From: JAAYJR01 sp964540755
Lineage (GTDB): Bacteria; Bacteroidota; Bacteroidia; Bacteroidales; Prolixibacteraceae
Direction: 5' to 3'
DNA: 64,000 bases
NCBI GenBank assembly: GCA_964540755.1
Contig: CAZIOB010000062.1
Span: forward strand, 21,604-85,603
This document shows positions 1 through 8,225 of the stretch, in pieces (the first letter of the stretch is position 1; each line of letters opens with the position of its first letter). Position numbers and translations under genes: made by a program. Below the pieces are notes generated by a model. That model was given only the letters and a program-made list of their open reading frames with translations, searched no databases and was not told the DNA's origin.

Positions 1-831
1 TCCTATGGGGCAGCGCTTGCAATATTCCTTCCCTTTCTGGCATTATTCTCATTCGGCAGTTATTATACTGCAGGACAAAGGCTTATGTCATCAATTGTTC
101 TGTTCATTTTTTTAACAGGATTGATTTTATCATACAGTCGCGCTGCATGGGTAAGCCTTATACCTGCAATACTATTCTGGTCAGCGGTTAAAATAAAGAT
201 AAAGTTCAGAACAATAATAATAAGCATTATACTTCTTTTCGGTTTGATTTTTACATTTCAGGATAAAATCCTCACGACTATCAAGGGGAACCCGGCAGAG
301 TCATCGTCCAATCTTATGGAACATGTGTATTCTATCTCCAATATTTCTTCCGATGCATCAAACCTGGAACGTATTAACAGATGGAGTTGTGCTGTCAGGA
401 TGTTTGAGGATAAGCCTCTGTTCGGATACGGACCCGGCACCTATATGTTCAAATATGCACCTTATCAGTTGAATAAAGAAAGGACAATAATAAGCACTAA
501 TGCCGGCGACCTGGGAAATGCGCACAGCGAATACTTAGGAGTCCTTTCCGAGTCAGGGTTACCGGGATTAATTACCTTTATCCTATTAATTACTGTTGTA
601 TGTTATACTGCCATCAGAACTTACTTTAATTTACAAAATGCAAAAATGAGGTCCTTATTAATGGCAGCCTTAACAGGATTGATATCTTACTATGTACATG
701 GATTTCTTAATAATTTTCTTGATACAGACAAATTATCAGTACCTTTTTGGGGATTTACAGCCATCATTGTTGCTATTGATATTTACTCCCGGAATAATAA
801 AAATTTATCCCTGTCCGATGTAAAAAAATAA
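1..831 (+). CDS. O-antigen ligase / polymerase family membrane protein (5' truncated)
   Basis: The frame is open from base 1, so the N-terminal part lies outside the window; 276 residues are present. They show alternating hydrophobic membrane segments and two signatures of the O-antigen ligase/Wzy family (Wzy_C). One is an S-R-A-A-W motif after a transmembrane helix (near base 138). The other is a periplasmic loop ending in A-H-S-E-Y-L-G followed by E-S-G-L-P-G (about 520-570), matching the family's H-[NS]-x-[YF]-L...E-x-G-x-x-G pattern. Such proteins ligate or polymerise undecaprenyl-linked glycans on the outer face of the inner membrane. Whether this copy is a ligase or a polymerase cannot be told from the fragment. 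A hairpin follows the stop codon. Confidence 0.8.
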   Translation, partial: SYGAALAIFLPFLALFSFGSYYTAGQRLMSSIVLFIFLTGLILSYSRAAWVSLIPAILFWSAVKIKIKFRTIIISIILLFGLIFTFQDKILTTIKGNPAESSSNLMEHVYSISNISSDASNLERINRWSCAVRMFEDKPLFGYGPGTYMFKYAPYQLNKERTIISTNAGDLGNAHSEYLGVLSESGLPGLITFILLITVVCYTAIRTYFNLQNAKMRSLLMAALTGLISYYVHGFLNNFLDTDKLSVPFWGFTAIIVAIDIYSRNNKNLSLSDVKK

Positions 832-860
832 AAATCCTGCATTCATACAACGAATCAGGA
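822..860 (-). terminator. Rho-independent terminator after efp
   Basis: The inverted repeat TCCTGcATTC / GAATCAGGA (835-844 and 852-860) has one bulged base and a 7-nt loop. On the minus strand it is followed by a T-rich tract (834-822), so it should end efp transcripts. It may also slow plus-strand transcripts from the O-antigen ligase gene, but there is no T-run on that side. Confidence 0.6.
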
Positions 861-881
861 AAATTAAGCCTAATTTATTTT

Positions 882-1451
882 TTACTGTCTGACTCTCTCA
901 CTATAAGCACGGCCACGCGTATCAACCTTAATTATCTCGCCCTGACTAATGAACATGGGTACCATTATTTCTGCACCCGTTTCAAGAGTGGCAGGTTTCA
1001 GGGCAGTTGAACTTGCTGTATTTCCCTTCTCTCCTTCAATCGTAAAGGTAACTTCCAGCTCAACGAAAGGAGGCATATCCAAAGTAAGGGGGGTTTCTGT
1101 TTCAGACTGAAAATTAATTTCCACTATCTGGCCCTCTTTCATCAGATCGGCATTTTCAATCATTGACTCCGGGATTGGAATTTGCTCAAAAGTTTCAGTA
1201 TTCATAAAATGATATCCCATATCATCTTTATATAAATATTGATATGAACGACGTTCAACTCTTACTTCCTCTACCTTAAACCCTGATGCGAAAGTATTTT
1301 CAATTATCCTGCCGGTTACTACATTCTTAAGTTTTGTACGGACAAAAGCTGGTCCTTTACCTGGCTTAACATGCAAAAACTGAACTATTGAGTAAATCTC
1401 GTCCTTGTATTTTATGCACATCCCATTCCTAAAATCTGATGTTGTGGCCAT
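882..1451 (-). CDS. efp: Elongation factor P
   Basis: 189 residues, normal length for EF-P, the tRNA-shaped factor that relieves ribosome stalling at consecutive prolines. The three beta-barrel domains are all present. The tip loop of domain I reads P-G-K-G-P-A with Lys32 at the position that is post-translationally modified in many bacteria. No modification enzyme (EpmA, YmfI, EarP) is recognisable in this window. The C-terminal domain carries the usual ...VDTRGRAYSERV ending. The start ATG at 1451 lies about 25 nt downstream of the transcription start expected from a TAnnTTTG element at 1481-1488. Confidence 0.97.
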   Translation of the reverse strand: MATTSDFRNGMCIKYKDEIYSIVQFLHVKPGKGPAFVRTKLKNVVTGRIIENTFASGFKVEEVRVERRSYQYLYKDDMGYHFMNTETFEQIPIPESMIENADLMKEGQIVEINFQSETETPLTLDMPPFVELEVTFTIEGEKGNTASSTALKPATLETGAEIMVPMFISQGEIIKVDTRGRAYSERVRQ

Positions 1452-1480
1452 AAATTTTTTTTAAGTATTAATGATGCCTG

Positions 1481-1488
1481 CAAAAATA
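1481..1488 (-). promoter_or_regulatory. Bacteroidota -7 element for efp
   Basis: TATTTTTG on the minus strand matches the Bacteroidota primary-sigma -7 consensus TAnnTTTG. Its position gives a short leader to the efp ATG. No convincing -33 TTG element is seen at the usual spacing. Confidence 0.5.
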
Positions 1489-1539
1489 AATAAATCGGTT
1501 AAAAATGAAGATATTCGACAAATTTTTGATAAAAAATAT

Positions 1540-2274
1540 TTATTTCACGGCTTGTTCCTCTCCGGATACTTCATAATTCTCAATTATTGCCCTCAGGGCA
1601 CCTATCCGCATATCAAATTCAAGAAGAACGGGCAGTTTGGTCTCTTTGGATATAAAAAATTTCAATCCGTCAGAACGCGTTAATAATTTTCCTTTATCGA
1701 CTATAGGAGATAACACATGGCAGTCTATTTCTCCCAATCCTGTTTCCACCTTTTCTTCACCCATATAAATTATTGAAACATCATTAATTTTATCAGCATG
1801 AAAAGTTGGCAAAGTTGATCTTCTTCCCGGCTCCAAATTGTCTAATGAATAGTTGTTAATGAAATAAAAAAAGACAGAAATTATATCAAGAAGATTATCG
1901 GGAGCTTCCCTCCAGCCTGACTTCCGGCTGAAAATGGAATCGATTTCATGATAATATAAAGTTTCATTATACCAGCGATATCTACCCTCTTTTATATTCC
2001 GGATGGATTTCAGAGGCAACCGGGTTTCTGCATCTACAGTTGTCTCATAGACATCATTAACACCAAATAGTGTATTTGTAAGCCCTGTTGTACGACCTAC
2101 GAGATTATAATGAATTGCCTTTTTATTATTAAAAATAGTATCAGATATTACTAACTGAGCTTCACCCCCCTTTACAAAGCCAAATTTCAGATTAAAAAAT
2201 ATGCTTTCTTTTCTGGCAGCAATATTCCCGATAGATCCGAACACTATTATATATATTAAAATTATCTTTTTCAT
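1540..2274 (-). CDS. DUF3108 domain-containing exported protein
   Basis: 244 residues from the ATG at 2274. The frame is open to another ATG at 2307, but that lies upstream of a TAnnTTTG promoter element and precedes a clean signal peptide (M-K-K-I-I-L-I-Y-I-I-V...), so the inner start is preferred. After the signal comes a beta-rich domain beginning with F-x-x-K-F-G-F-V-K-G-G-E-A, typical of DUF3108 proteins of Bacteroidota. These are periplasmic or outer-membrane-associated proteins of unknown function, possibly lipid- or glycan-binding (inference). It lies between efp and tsaB on the same strand, with its own probable promoter. Confidence 0.75.
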   Translation of the reverse strand: MKKIILIYIIVFGSIGNIAARKESIFFNLKFGFVKGGEAQLVISDTIFNNKKAIHYNLVGRTTGLTNTLFGVNDVYETTVDAETRLPLKSIRNIKEGRYRWYNETLYYHEIDSIFSRKSGWREAPDNLLDIISVFFYFINNYSLDNLEPGRRSTLPTFHADKINDVSIIYMGEEKVETGLGEIDCHVLSPIVDKGKLLTRSDGLKFFISKETKLPVLLEFDMRIGALRAIIENYEVSGEEQAVK

Positions 2275-2295
2275 TCGTTTAAAATTAATTATTTT

Positions 2296-2303
2296 CAAAG
2301 GTA
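2296..2303 (-). promoter_or_regulatory. -7 element for the DUF3108 gene
   Basis: TACCTTTG on the minus strand fits TAnnTTTG and sits 22 bases upstream of the ATG at 2274. It lies inside the alternative N-terminal extension, which argues against the start at 2307. Confidence 0.5.
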
Positions 2304-2454
2304 CCATACATAAACCGCATAAGTTTTAATCATACTCTTATTTGATTTTACAATCATGCCCGTTAAATCTGCTTATTAATTTTTAATGAAAAAAATTAAA
2401 TATGCCAAAATAACAGAAACATTTTCATTTGCATGCAACAGGGAGCAGACTGCA

Positions 2455-3171
2455 TTATTTTATTACCTTATTTACAGGAATTGTTGCTATAAAATCCTTT
2501 AAATAAAAAGGTTCGAAATAAGCAACATTCTCAAAATCCCTGTTCCTGTACTTTTCTTCAGCCAACCGAAGCATAAATCGTGCCGAAGTATTTGAAGGCC
2601 CTTCAAACAAAGCATTCGGATGATGCAGCAGGGATTTACATTTTACAGCGCCATTCCCGTAAAACATTATATGGTTTCGTTTCAGATAACCGGAAAAAGA
2701 ATTTTCATTGATAATTTTTGCAGACACCGGCTCAAGCTGGGTTCCATGTGAATCATATACTGATGTATATACTTCCATACGACGCGCATCTATCATCGGA
2801 CAACAGAGAATATTATTTTTCACCATATCTCCGGAAATATAATCTTCCAAATTTTTACCGGTATATATACCCATTGCATCAAGTGTGCCAATAGCAATTA
2901 AAGGTTTATCAAGAGCATAACAAAGTCCCTTTGCCATAGAAACCCCGATACGCAAACCGGTATAGGACCCGGGCCCCTTGCTTACGGCAATTGCATCGAC
3001 ATTTTTCAAGTTCATACCCGATTCCTTAATTATCTCATTAATAAATAAAGACAACAACCTTGAATGGTTAAGGCCTTCGGTACTTTCCCTCTCAATCAGC
3101 AATTTCCCGTTTTCCGAAAGATTCACAGAACAAACTTCAGTGGAAGTCTCTATATTAATTATATATGCCAT
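2455..3171 (-). CDS. tsaB: tRNA threonylcarbamoyladenosine biosynthesis protein TsaB
   Basis: 238 residues. TsaB is the ASKHA-fold partner of TsaD in the complex that makes t6A37 in ANN-decoding tRNAs. Visible signatures are the N-terminal phosphate-1-like strand (I-N-I-E-T-S-T-E-V-C-S-V) and the YeaZ hallmark S-K-G-P-G-S-Y-T-G-L-R-I-G around residues 64-76. TsaB lacks its own catalysis and acts as a scaffold; tsaD, tsaC and tsaE are not in this window. A TAnnTTTG element lies just upstream. The stop is followed by about 180 bases without an evident gene before the DUF3108 start. Confidence 0.95.
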   Translation of the reverse strand: MAYIINIETSTEVCSVNLSENGKLLIERESTEGLNHSRLLSLFINEIIKESGMNLKNVDAIAVSKGPGSYTGLRIGVSMAKGLCYALDKPLIAIGTLDAMGIYTGKNLEDYISGDMVKNNILCCPMIDARRMEVYTSVYDSHGTQLEPVSAKIINENSFSGYLKRNHIMFYGNGAVKCKSLLHHPNALFEGPSNTSARFMLRLAEEKYRNRDFENVAYFEPFYLKDFIATIPVNKVIK

Positions 3172-3190
3172 TTTACATTATTTTTAATCA

Positions 3191-3198
3191 CAAAAATA
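3191..3198 (-). promoter_or_regulatory. -7 element for tsaB
   Basis: TATTTTTG on the minus strand, 20 bases upstream of the tsaB ATG at 3171, matches TAnnTTTG and predicts a leader of roughly 15 nt. Confidence 0.5.
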
Positions 3199-3293
3199 TT
3201 ATTCATATCTATAATCTTTCGATAATGATTACGGACTGTTTACAATTTTTTCTATTTTTAGATATTACTAATATAACGAATAAAAAACCGGCA

Positions 3294-4406
3294 TTGCATA
3301 TTTGTGGAAAACATTATCAAACTATTCGGGCAAAAGAGGGAGAGCCTCCTGTTATTAGCATAATAGACCAGAGAAAATTGCCATTCAGGTTGGAGATGCT
3401 TGATCTGTTTACAGTCGATGATGCATTTTACGCCATAAAGAACATGGCTGTGCGTGGAGCTCCCCTGATTGGAATTACTGCAGCCTGGGGAATGTACCTC
3501 GCATTGGCAGGTTATAAGGATAAAAATAAAAACCTTTTACTGCGCTTAACAGAGGCAGCAAATTACCTGAAATCAGCACGTCCCACTTCAGTTAATCCTT
3601 TTTATACCATAGATGAAATATTTAATTTTATCGTCAGTGAAAAATCCTGTCCGGAAATACTGCATAAAACCTTTGAAAAGGTTGAATCATTACAAAAAAA
3701 AGAAATAGAGTTCGGAGACCAAATAGGTAATTACGGATTAAAAATTATAGAAAATATATACCACAATAAAAATGACACTGTTAACATTTTAACTCATTGT
3801 AATGCGGGGTGGCTGGCGTCTATAGACTGGGGGACTGCAACAGCGCCCATTTATAAAGCTCATATGAAAGGGATCCCGATACATGTCTGGGTAGATGAGA
3901 CCAGGCCCCGCAACCAGGGAGGAAGGCTGACTGCCTTTGAATTGGGGGAAGAGGGCATAAGACATACGGTGATTGCCGATAATACAGGGGGCCACCTGAT
4001 GCAAAATGAGATGGTGGATCTGGTATTGGTCGGAAGCGACCGCACAACAGTTTGCGGGGATGTGGCCAATAAAATAGGAACTTATTTAAAAGCGCTTGCT
4101 GCAAAAGATAACGGAATACCTTTTTATGCAGCTTTACCTTCTACTTCAATTGACTGGTCGATTGAAAACGGATTAAAAGAAATAAAAATTGAAAAACGTG
4201 ACCCTGTTGAAGTTTCAGAGATAGAGGGTTGGACGGGATCGGAAATAGAACGCGTCAGGCTTATCCCGGAAAAAAGCAGTGCGCTGAATTACGGCTTTGA
4301 TGTGACTCCTGCCCGCCTGGTCACAGGATTAATCACAGAGCGCGGAATATGCAAAGCCAATAAAAACAGCATATTAAATTTATTTCCTGAGAAAAAAATA
4401 TCTTAA
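3294..4406 (+). CDS. mtnA: S-methyl-5-thioribose-1-phosphate isomerase
   Basis: Isomerises methylthioribose-1-phosphate to methylthioribulose-1-phosphate in methionine salvage. The frame is open back to an ATG at 3165, but that would overlap tsaB and add 43 residues unlike any MtnA. A TTG at 3294 gives 370 residues beginning (M)-H-I-C-G-K-H-Y-Q-T-I, which matches the usual N-terminus. The catalytic cysteine is in T-H-C-N-A-G (Cys169) and the acid/base aspartate in G-S-D-R-T (Asp249); G-D-V-A-N-K-I-G-T-Y is also present. It is followed by mtnP, the phosphorylase that supplies its substrate. The start choice is inference; an ATG at 3225 is possible. Confidence 0.9.
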   Translation: MHICGKHYQTIRAKEGEPPVISIIDQRKLPFRLEMLDLFTVDDAFYAIKNMAVRGAPLIGITAAWGMYLALAGYKDKNKNLLLRLTEAANYLKSARPTSVNPFYTIDEIFNFIVSEKSCPEILHKTFEKVESLQKKEIEFGDQIGNYGLKIIENIYHNKNDTVNILTHCNAGWLASIDWGTATAPIYKAHMKGIPIHVWVDETRPRNQGGRLTAFELGEEGIRHTVIADNTGGHLMQNEMVDLVLVGSDRTTVCGDVANKIGTYLKALAAKDNGIPFYAALPSTSIDWSIENGLKEIKIEKRDPVEVSEIEGWTGSEIERVRLIPEKSSALNYGFDVTPARLVTGLITERGICKANKNSILNLFPEKKIS

Positions 4407-4419
4407 CAAATATTTTTTT
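4392..4419 (+). terminator. Weak AT-rich hairpin at the mtnA stop
   Basis: AAAAAAATA and TATTTTTTT flank the mtnA stop codon and could form an A-T-only hairpin with a T tract. It has no GC stem, so it is at best a weak pause site and mtnP could still be co-transcribed. Confidence 0.25.
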
Positions 4420-4566
4420 TTCTATGATAGAAAAAACAACACACCAAAATTATACAGCTATAATGAATATGTGAAAAACAAAAATTGTTTCGCTTGCATT
4501 TTGCTATCAAAGCAGGGGCTCCACATATTCTCAGATTATTAATTTATTTATTATAAACAGTCAGTT

Positions 4567-5316
4567 ATGAATAAAATTGCAATTATAGGAGGATCCGGGC
4601 TCGAAGATCCCGATATCATTGAAAATCCCGATGAAATAAATATTCAGACACCTTATGGAGATACATCTTCTTCTTTCAGAACAGGCAGAATTGAAGGTGT
4701 TGAGGTCGCTATTCTTTCAAGGCATGCAAGAGACCATTCCATTCCGCCATCCCAGGTTAATAACAGGGCTAATATATGGGCAATCAGAGAACTGGGATGT
4801 ACGCATATAATAGCCACAACTGCATGCGGCAGTCTCAGGGAAGAGATAAACAGAGGAGATATTGTCATTCCTGATCAGTTCATTGACTTCACCCGGCACC
4901 GTAAAATTACCTTTTTTGAAAAATTTGAAGGTGGCAATCTTAAACATTATCAGATGGCAAGTCCCTTTGATGAAGCATTAAGCCAATTAATAATTGTAAA
5001 AACAAAAAAACTCGGTCTGAAATTTCATGACAGCGGGACAGTCATTACAATAGAGGGACCAAGATTTTCGACAAGGGCTGAATCTGATATGTTCCGCTCA
5101 TGGGGAGCAGATATTATAAATATGTCCACCGCTCCTGAGTGTATTCTGGCTAATGAACTTGAAATACCTTATTCGGCAATAGCTGTAAGCACTGATTATG
5201 ACTGCTGGAAAACGGAAGAAGAACCCGTTTCCTGGGAAGAAGTTCTGAAAGTTTTTAATGAAAATGTAAAAAATGTAATTAATTTATTACGCTTTACCAT
5301 TTCTGAATTTAAATAA
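4567..5316 (+). CDS. mtnP: S-methyl-5'-thioadenosine phosphorylase
   Basis: 249 residues of the purine nucleoside phosphorylase superfamily, trimeric MTAP type. It cleaves methylthioadenosine to adenine and methylthioribose-1-phosphate, the substrate of the upstream mtnA product. Seen in order: the N-terminal phosphate-binding I-I-G-G-S-G-L, S-R-H-A-R-D-H-S, T-T-A-C-G-S-L (MTAP-type, where PNP has N-A-A-G), E-G-P-R-F-S-T-R-A-E, N-M-S-T-A-P-E and the C-terminal S-T-D-Y-D-C-W-K. Length and motifs are complete. No mtnK/mtnB/mtnD homologues are in view, so the rest of the salvage route must be elsewhere or absent. Confidence 0.94.
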   Translation: MNKIAIIGGSGLEDPDIIENPDEINIQTPYGDTSSSFRTGRIEGVEVAILSRHARDHSIPPSQVNNRANIWAIRELGCTHIIATTACGSLREEINRGDIVIPDQFIDFTRHRKITFFEKFEGGNLKHYQMASPFDEALSQLIIVKTKKLGLKFHDSGTVITIEGPRFSTRAESDMFRSWGADIINMSTAPECILANELEIPYSAIAVSTDYDCWKTEEEPVSWEEVLKVFNENVKNVINLLRFTISEFK

Positions 5317-5455
5317 ATTTCCTGTTTTTATTATCCCCTTTTTGCCGGGCTATTTATAAATCAACCTGTTAATAACTTTGGCATATTATTTGTTATTTTT
5401 TAACAGAAAAAGTTTTCTATGGTATTTGACCTTTCAGTTAGTACTATATAATTCC

Positions 5456-5476
5456 AGCCATATTTTAAATATGGCT
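5456..5476. repeat. Perfect hairpin upstream of the mtnP terminator
   Basis: AGCCATA at 5456-5462 and its complement TATGGCT at 5470-5476 flank an AT loop. It lies 10 bases before the stronger hairpin at 5487-5517, giving tandem stem-loops between mtnP and pheS. Confidence 0.45.
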
Positions 5477-5486
5477 TTTAATTCCC

Positions 5487-5517
5487 GCGGCGTCTTTTAA
5501 AAAGATGCCGCTTTTTT
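5487..5517 (+). terminator. Rho-independent terminator between mtnP and pheS
   Basis: GCGGCGTCTT (5487-5496) pairs with AAGATGCCGC (5502-5511) with a single G-U pair and is followed immediately by six T. This is the classical intrinsic-terminator form for plus-strand transcripts from mtnP. It separates them from the pheS promoter at 5531. Confidence 0.75.
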
Positions 5518-5530
5518 CTATAGGAATGAT

Positions 5531-5538
5531 TATCTTTG
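5531..5538 (+). promoter_or_regulatory. -7 element for pheS
   Basis: TATCTTTG fits TAnnTTTG. It overlaps the alternative ATG at 5536 and lies 25 bases upstream of the ATG at 5563, supporting the latter as the true start. Confidence 0.55.
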
Positions 5539-5562
5539 TCGTTTATTTTAAACAATCTGCTA

Positions 5563-6582
5563 ATGTTAGATAAAATAAAAACTTTACAGCAGGAAGTTGA
5601 AAATTTGACAGCTTCATCCCCCGGGGAAGTTGAGGAACTCAGGATAAAGTATATAAGCAAAAAAGGAATTATAAACCGTTTATTTGCAGACTTTAAACAT
5701 GTTCCGGCAGACCAGAAAAAAGAGGTCGGCAAAGCAATTAATGATCTGAAAAACCTCACAACAGAAAAAATAAATAATTTGCGTGCCTCCTTTGATACAA
5801 AAAGTTCAGTCAAATCAGTGACAGACCTTACCAGGCCCGGGGAAGCCGCAGAACTGGGAACCCGCCATCCGCTTGCAATTGTTAAAAATAAAATAATAAA
5901 CATCTTCGGACGTCTTGGTTTTACTGTTGCCGAGGGACCGGAAATCGAAGATGACTGGCATGTATTTACTGCATTGAACTTTCCTCATGAACATCCCGCA
6001 AGGGATATGCAGGACACTTTCTTCATTGAAAAGAATCCTGATGTTTTACTGCGAACACATACATCAAGTGTCCAAATCCGCGTTATGGAGAAAACGCCTC
6101 CTCCCATAAGAGCAATTTTCCCGGGGAGAGTTTTCCGCAACGAAGCAATATCAGCCCGGTCTCATTGCATTTTTCATCAGATTGAAGGTTTATATGTTGA
6201 CGAGAATGTGTCATTCGCTGATCTTAAACAAACATTGTTATATTTTGCAAAAGAACTTTTCGGAGAAGAAACCCGCATAAGATTAAGGCCATCCTATTTT
6301 CCTTTTACAGAACCAAGTGCGGAAATGGATGTAAGCTGCTCAATATGTAATGGTAAAGGATGTAACGTATGTAAATATACCGGCTGGCTTGAAATTTTGG
6401 GATGTGGTATGGTTGATCCCAATGTACTGGATGCATGTAAAATTGATTCGGAAAAATATACGGGATTTGCATTCGGCATGGGAATAGAAAGAATTGCTAT
6501 GTTAATTTACGGTATCAAGGATATACGGCATTTCTTCGAAAATGATATACGATTTTTAAGGCAATTTGCATCTGCCATATAA
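5563..6582 (+). CDS. pheS: Phenylalanyl-tRNA synthetase alpha subunit
   Basis: 339 residues from the ATG at 5563; an in-frame ATG at 5536 overlaps the promoter and adds residues absent from relatives. The N-terminal coiled-coil tRNA-binding arm (about 1-90) is followed by the class II catalytic core. Visible features are motif 2 around R-V-F-R-N-E, the F-H-Q-I-E-G segment, the cysteine-rich C-S-I-C-N-G-K-G-C-N-V-C insertion followed by T-G-W-L-E-I, and motif 3 in G-F-A-F-G-M-G-I-E-R. PheS pairs with PheT to charge tRNA-Phe. pheT is not adjacent, a common split arrangement in Bacteroidota. Confidence 0.97.
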   Translation: MLDKIKTLQQEVENLTASSPGEVEELRIKYISKKGIINRLFADFKHVPADQKKEVGKAINDLKNLTTEKINNLRASFDTKSSVKSVTDLTRPGEAAELGTRHPLAIVKNKIINIFGRLGFTVAEGPEIEDDWHVFTALNFPHEHPARDMQDTFFIEKNPDVLLRTHTSSVQIRVMEKTPPPIRAIFPGRVFRNEAISARSHCIFHQIEGLYVDENVSFADLKQTLLYFAKELFGEETRIRLRPSYFPFTEPSAEMDVSCSICNGKGCNVCKYTGWLEILGCGMVDPNVLDACKIDSEKYTGFAFGMGIERIAMLIYGIKDIRHFFENDIRFLRQFASAI

Positions 6583-6930
6583 TAGCTCACCCCTTCCCGA
6601 AAATCAGAAAAGATAATATATTCAGCAAATTCCTGATGAGCCATAAATAACATTTCTATCTCCCTTATATGCTTTTTGCTCACTATGAGTAATACTAAAA
6701 ATAATACCAATTCCACCATTTAACCTTATTAATTCATTAATAGTAATTTAACAGAAATGATTTCTGTTATGGTTTAACATTTTTAGAAATATATTTGCAC
6801 TACAGAAAACGAAAGAAACAATTTTAACCTCTTATGCCAAAAATAATCCACCACTGAAATTATTTGAAAGCATGTCAGCCTCTTTACCAAAGGAGAATAA
6901 CATTATGGCAGAAAACAAAAACAGAAAACA
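6583..6930. other. Intergenic region downstream of pheS
   Basis: About 350 bases without a convincing gene. It holds a 21-base palindrome (6749-6769), a TAnnTTTG element (6790-6797), and an AAAGGAG sequence just before an ATG at 6905. That ATG opens a lysine-rich 33-codon frame that overlaps the start of the 55-residue membrane ORF in another frame. The 33-codon frame could be a leader or chance; nothing identifies it as a protein. Confidence 0.4.
6749..6797 (+). promoter_or_regulatory. Palindrome plus -7 element upstream of the small membrane ORF
   Basis: The perfect inverted repeat TAACAGAAA-TGA-TTTCTGTTA (6749-6769) ends about 20 bases before TATATTTG (6790-6797), so it covers the expected -33 position. 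This could be an operator or a stem-loop at the 3' end of pheS transcripts. No T-run follows it, which favours the operator reading. Confidence 0.4.
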
Positions 6931-7098
6931 ATGGAAACAGAAAGAAATCATAATCAAATTATTATCAGAACAAGTACCAAAGACGAAAAACAAAAAATCC
7001 CTGTAAATATACTTTTATCTCTCGCAGCGGGAGCAATTGCAGGAGTAATGATCATTTTTGTCCTCTTTTGGGGTTTAAAAATACTTTTCGGGCTTTGA
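6931..7098 (+). CDS. Small single-pass membrane protein (55 aa)
   Basis: Translation gives 55 residues: a polar N-terminal half (M-E-T-E-R-N-H-N-Q..., to about residue 23) then P-V-N-I-L-L-S-L-A-A-G-A-I-A-G-V-M-I-I-F-V-L-F. This is one long transmembrane helix with a small-residue face, ending in G-L-K-I-L-F-G-L. The N-out/N-in topology cannot be decided. An A-G-A-I-A-G-V core resembles the membrane segment of YtxH-like stress proteins, but no family assignment is safe. It has a plausible promoter at 6790-6797 and lies between pheS and the convergent aldo/keto reductase. The overlapping 33-codon frame at 6905 may be its leader. Confidence 0.5.
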   Translation: METERNHNQIIIRTSTKDEKQKIPVNILLSLAAGAIAGVMIIFVLFWGLKILFGL

Positions 7099-7142
7099 TC
7101 TGATTAAATTGATAACATTAGTACGGGAAAAATTTCCCAATA

Positions 7143-8129
7143 CTATTCATTCACTATAGCATCAATTTTGTCGAGCTCCTCCCGGGTAAATGAACGATTT
7201 TGCAACATCTCAATATTGGCCTCAATTTGTTTTGGAGAGCTTGCACCGACAAGGACCGAGGTAATACGCCTGTCTTTGAGAACCCATGCCAGCGCCATCT
7301 GAGCCAGGGACTGTCCTCTTTCAAGGGCCATCTCGTTAAGTCTAAAAATTATATCAGAAGCCGAATCCACGTCGTTCTTTTTAAGAAATATTTCTCTTGC
7401 AGCACGCGATCCCACCGGTATTCCTTTAAGATACCTGTCTGTTAACAATCCCTGCGCAAGAGGAGAAAATGCCATACAACCAATACCTTCTTCTTCCAAT
7501 ACATCGAGCAGTTCGTCTTCCACCCACCTTTCAAGAATTGAATATCTGGGCTGGTGAATAAGACAGGGAGTGCCCAGTTCCTTTAGTATGCGTGAAGCTT
7601 CCCTGGTCATGCCGGCAGGATAATTTGATATGCCGGCATATAATGCTTTCCCTGATCTTACAGCCTGGTCAAGGGCCATCATGGTTTCGTCAACAGGCGT
7701 ATTTGTATCCGGCCGGTGAGAATAAAAAATATCAACGTAATCAAGTCCCATGCGTTTCAGACTCTGATCAAGACTGGCAAGTATGTATTTCCGGCTTCCC
7801 CATTCACCATAAGGCCCCGGCCACATCTCATATCCTGCTTTGGTTGATATTATAAGCTCGTCACGGTAAGGCATGAAATCCTGTTTCAATATCTTCCCGA
7901 AATTCTCTTCAGCCGATCCCGGTGGCGGGCCGTAATTATTGGCGAGGTCAAAATGCGTAATACCCAGATCAAACGCTTTACGCAACATAGCCCGGCCATT
8001 TTCAAAAATGTCGATGCCTCCAAAATTATGCCATAATCCCAGGCAAACTGCAGGAAGTTGAAGTCCCCATCTGCCACAACGGTTATAAACCATTTCATTA
8101 TAGCGACTATCTTTTGGAATATAATTCAT
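7143..8129 (-). CDS. Aldo/keto reductase, L-glyceraldehyde-3-phosphate reductase type (YghZ/Gpr-like)
   Basis: 328 residues, full length for the AKR14 (YghZ) group of NADPH-dependent aldo/keto reductases. The catalytic tetrad is intact: Asp61 and Tyr66 in F-D-L-A-N-N-Y-G, Lys97 in I-S-T-K-A-G, and His138 in F-Y-S-H-R-P. The NADP-binding end has V-L-V-G-A-S-S-P-K-Q-I-E-A-N. The YghZ group reduces L-glyceraldehyde-3-phosphate and methylglyoxal. Here it sits with sugar isomerase-like and Gfo/Idh genes on the same strand, so the in vivo substrate may be another aldose (inference). It is probably the last gene of that block. Confidence 0.9.
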   Translation of the reverse strand: MNYIPKDSRYNEMVYNRCGRWGLQLPAVCLGLWHNFGGIDIFENGRAMLRKAFDLGITHFDLANNYGPPPGSAEENFGKILKQDFMPYRDELIISTKAGYEMWPGPYGEWGSRKYILASLDQSLKRMGLDYVDIFYSHRPDTNTPVDETMMALDQAVRSGKALYAGISNYPAGMTREASRILKELGTPCLIHQPRYSILERWVEDELLDVLEEEGIGCMAFSPLAQGLLTDRYLKGIPVGSRAAREIFLKKNDVDSASDIIFRLNEMALERGQSLAQMALAWVLKDRRITSVLVGASSPKQIEANIEMLQNRSFTREELDKIDAIVNE

Positions 8130-8225
8130 GATATTACCAGTTTAATTGAATTAAAATCGGAATATTACTCTCTACAAAATAATTTTGTTATAAAAACAAA
8201 TATTTATTTGCCCTGCCGCTGATTA

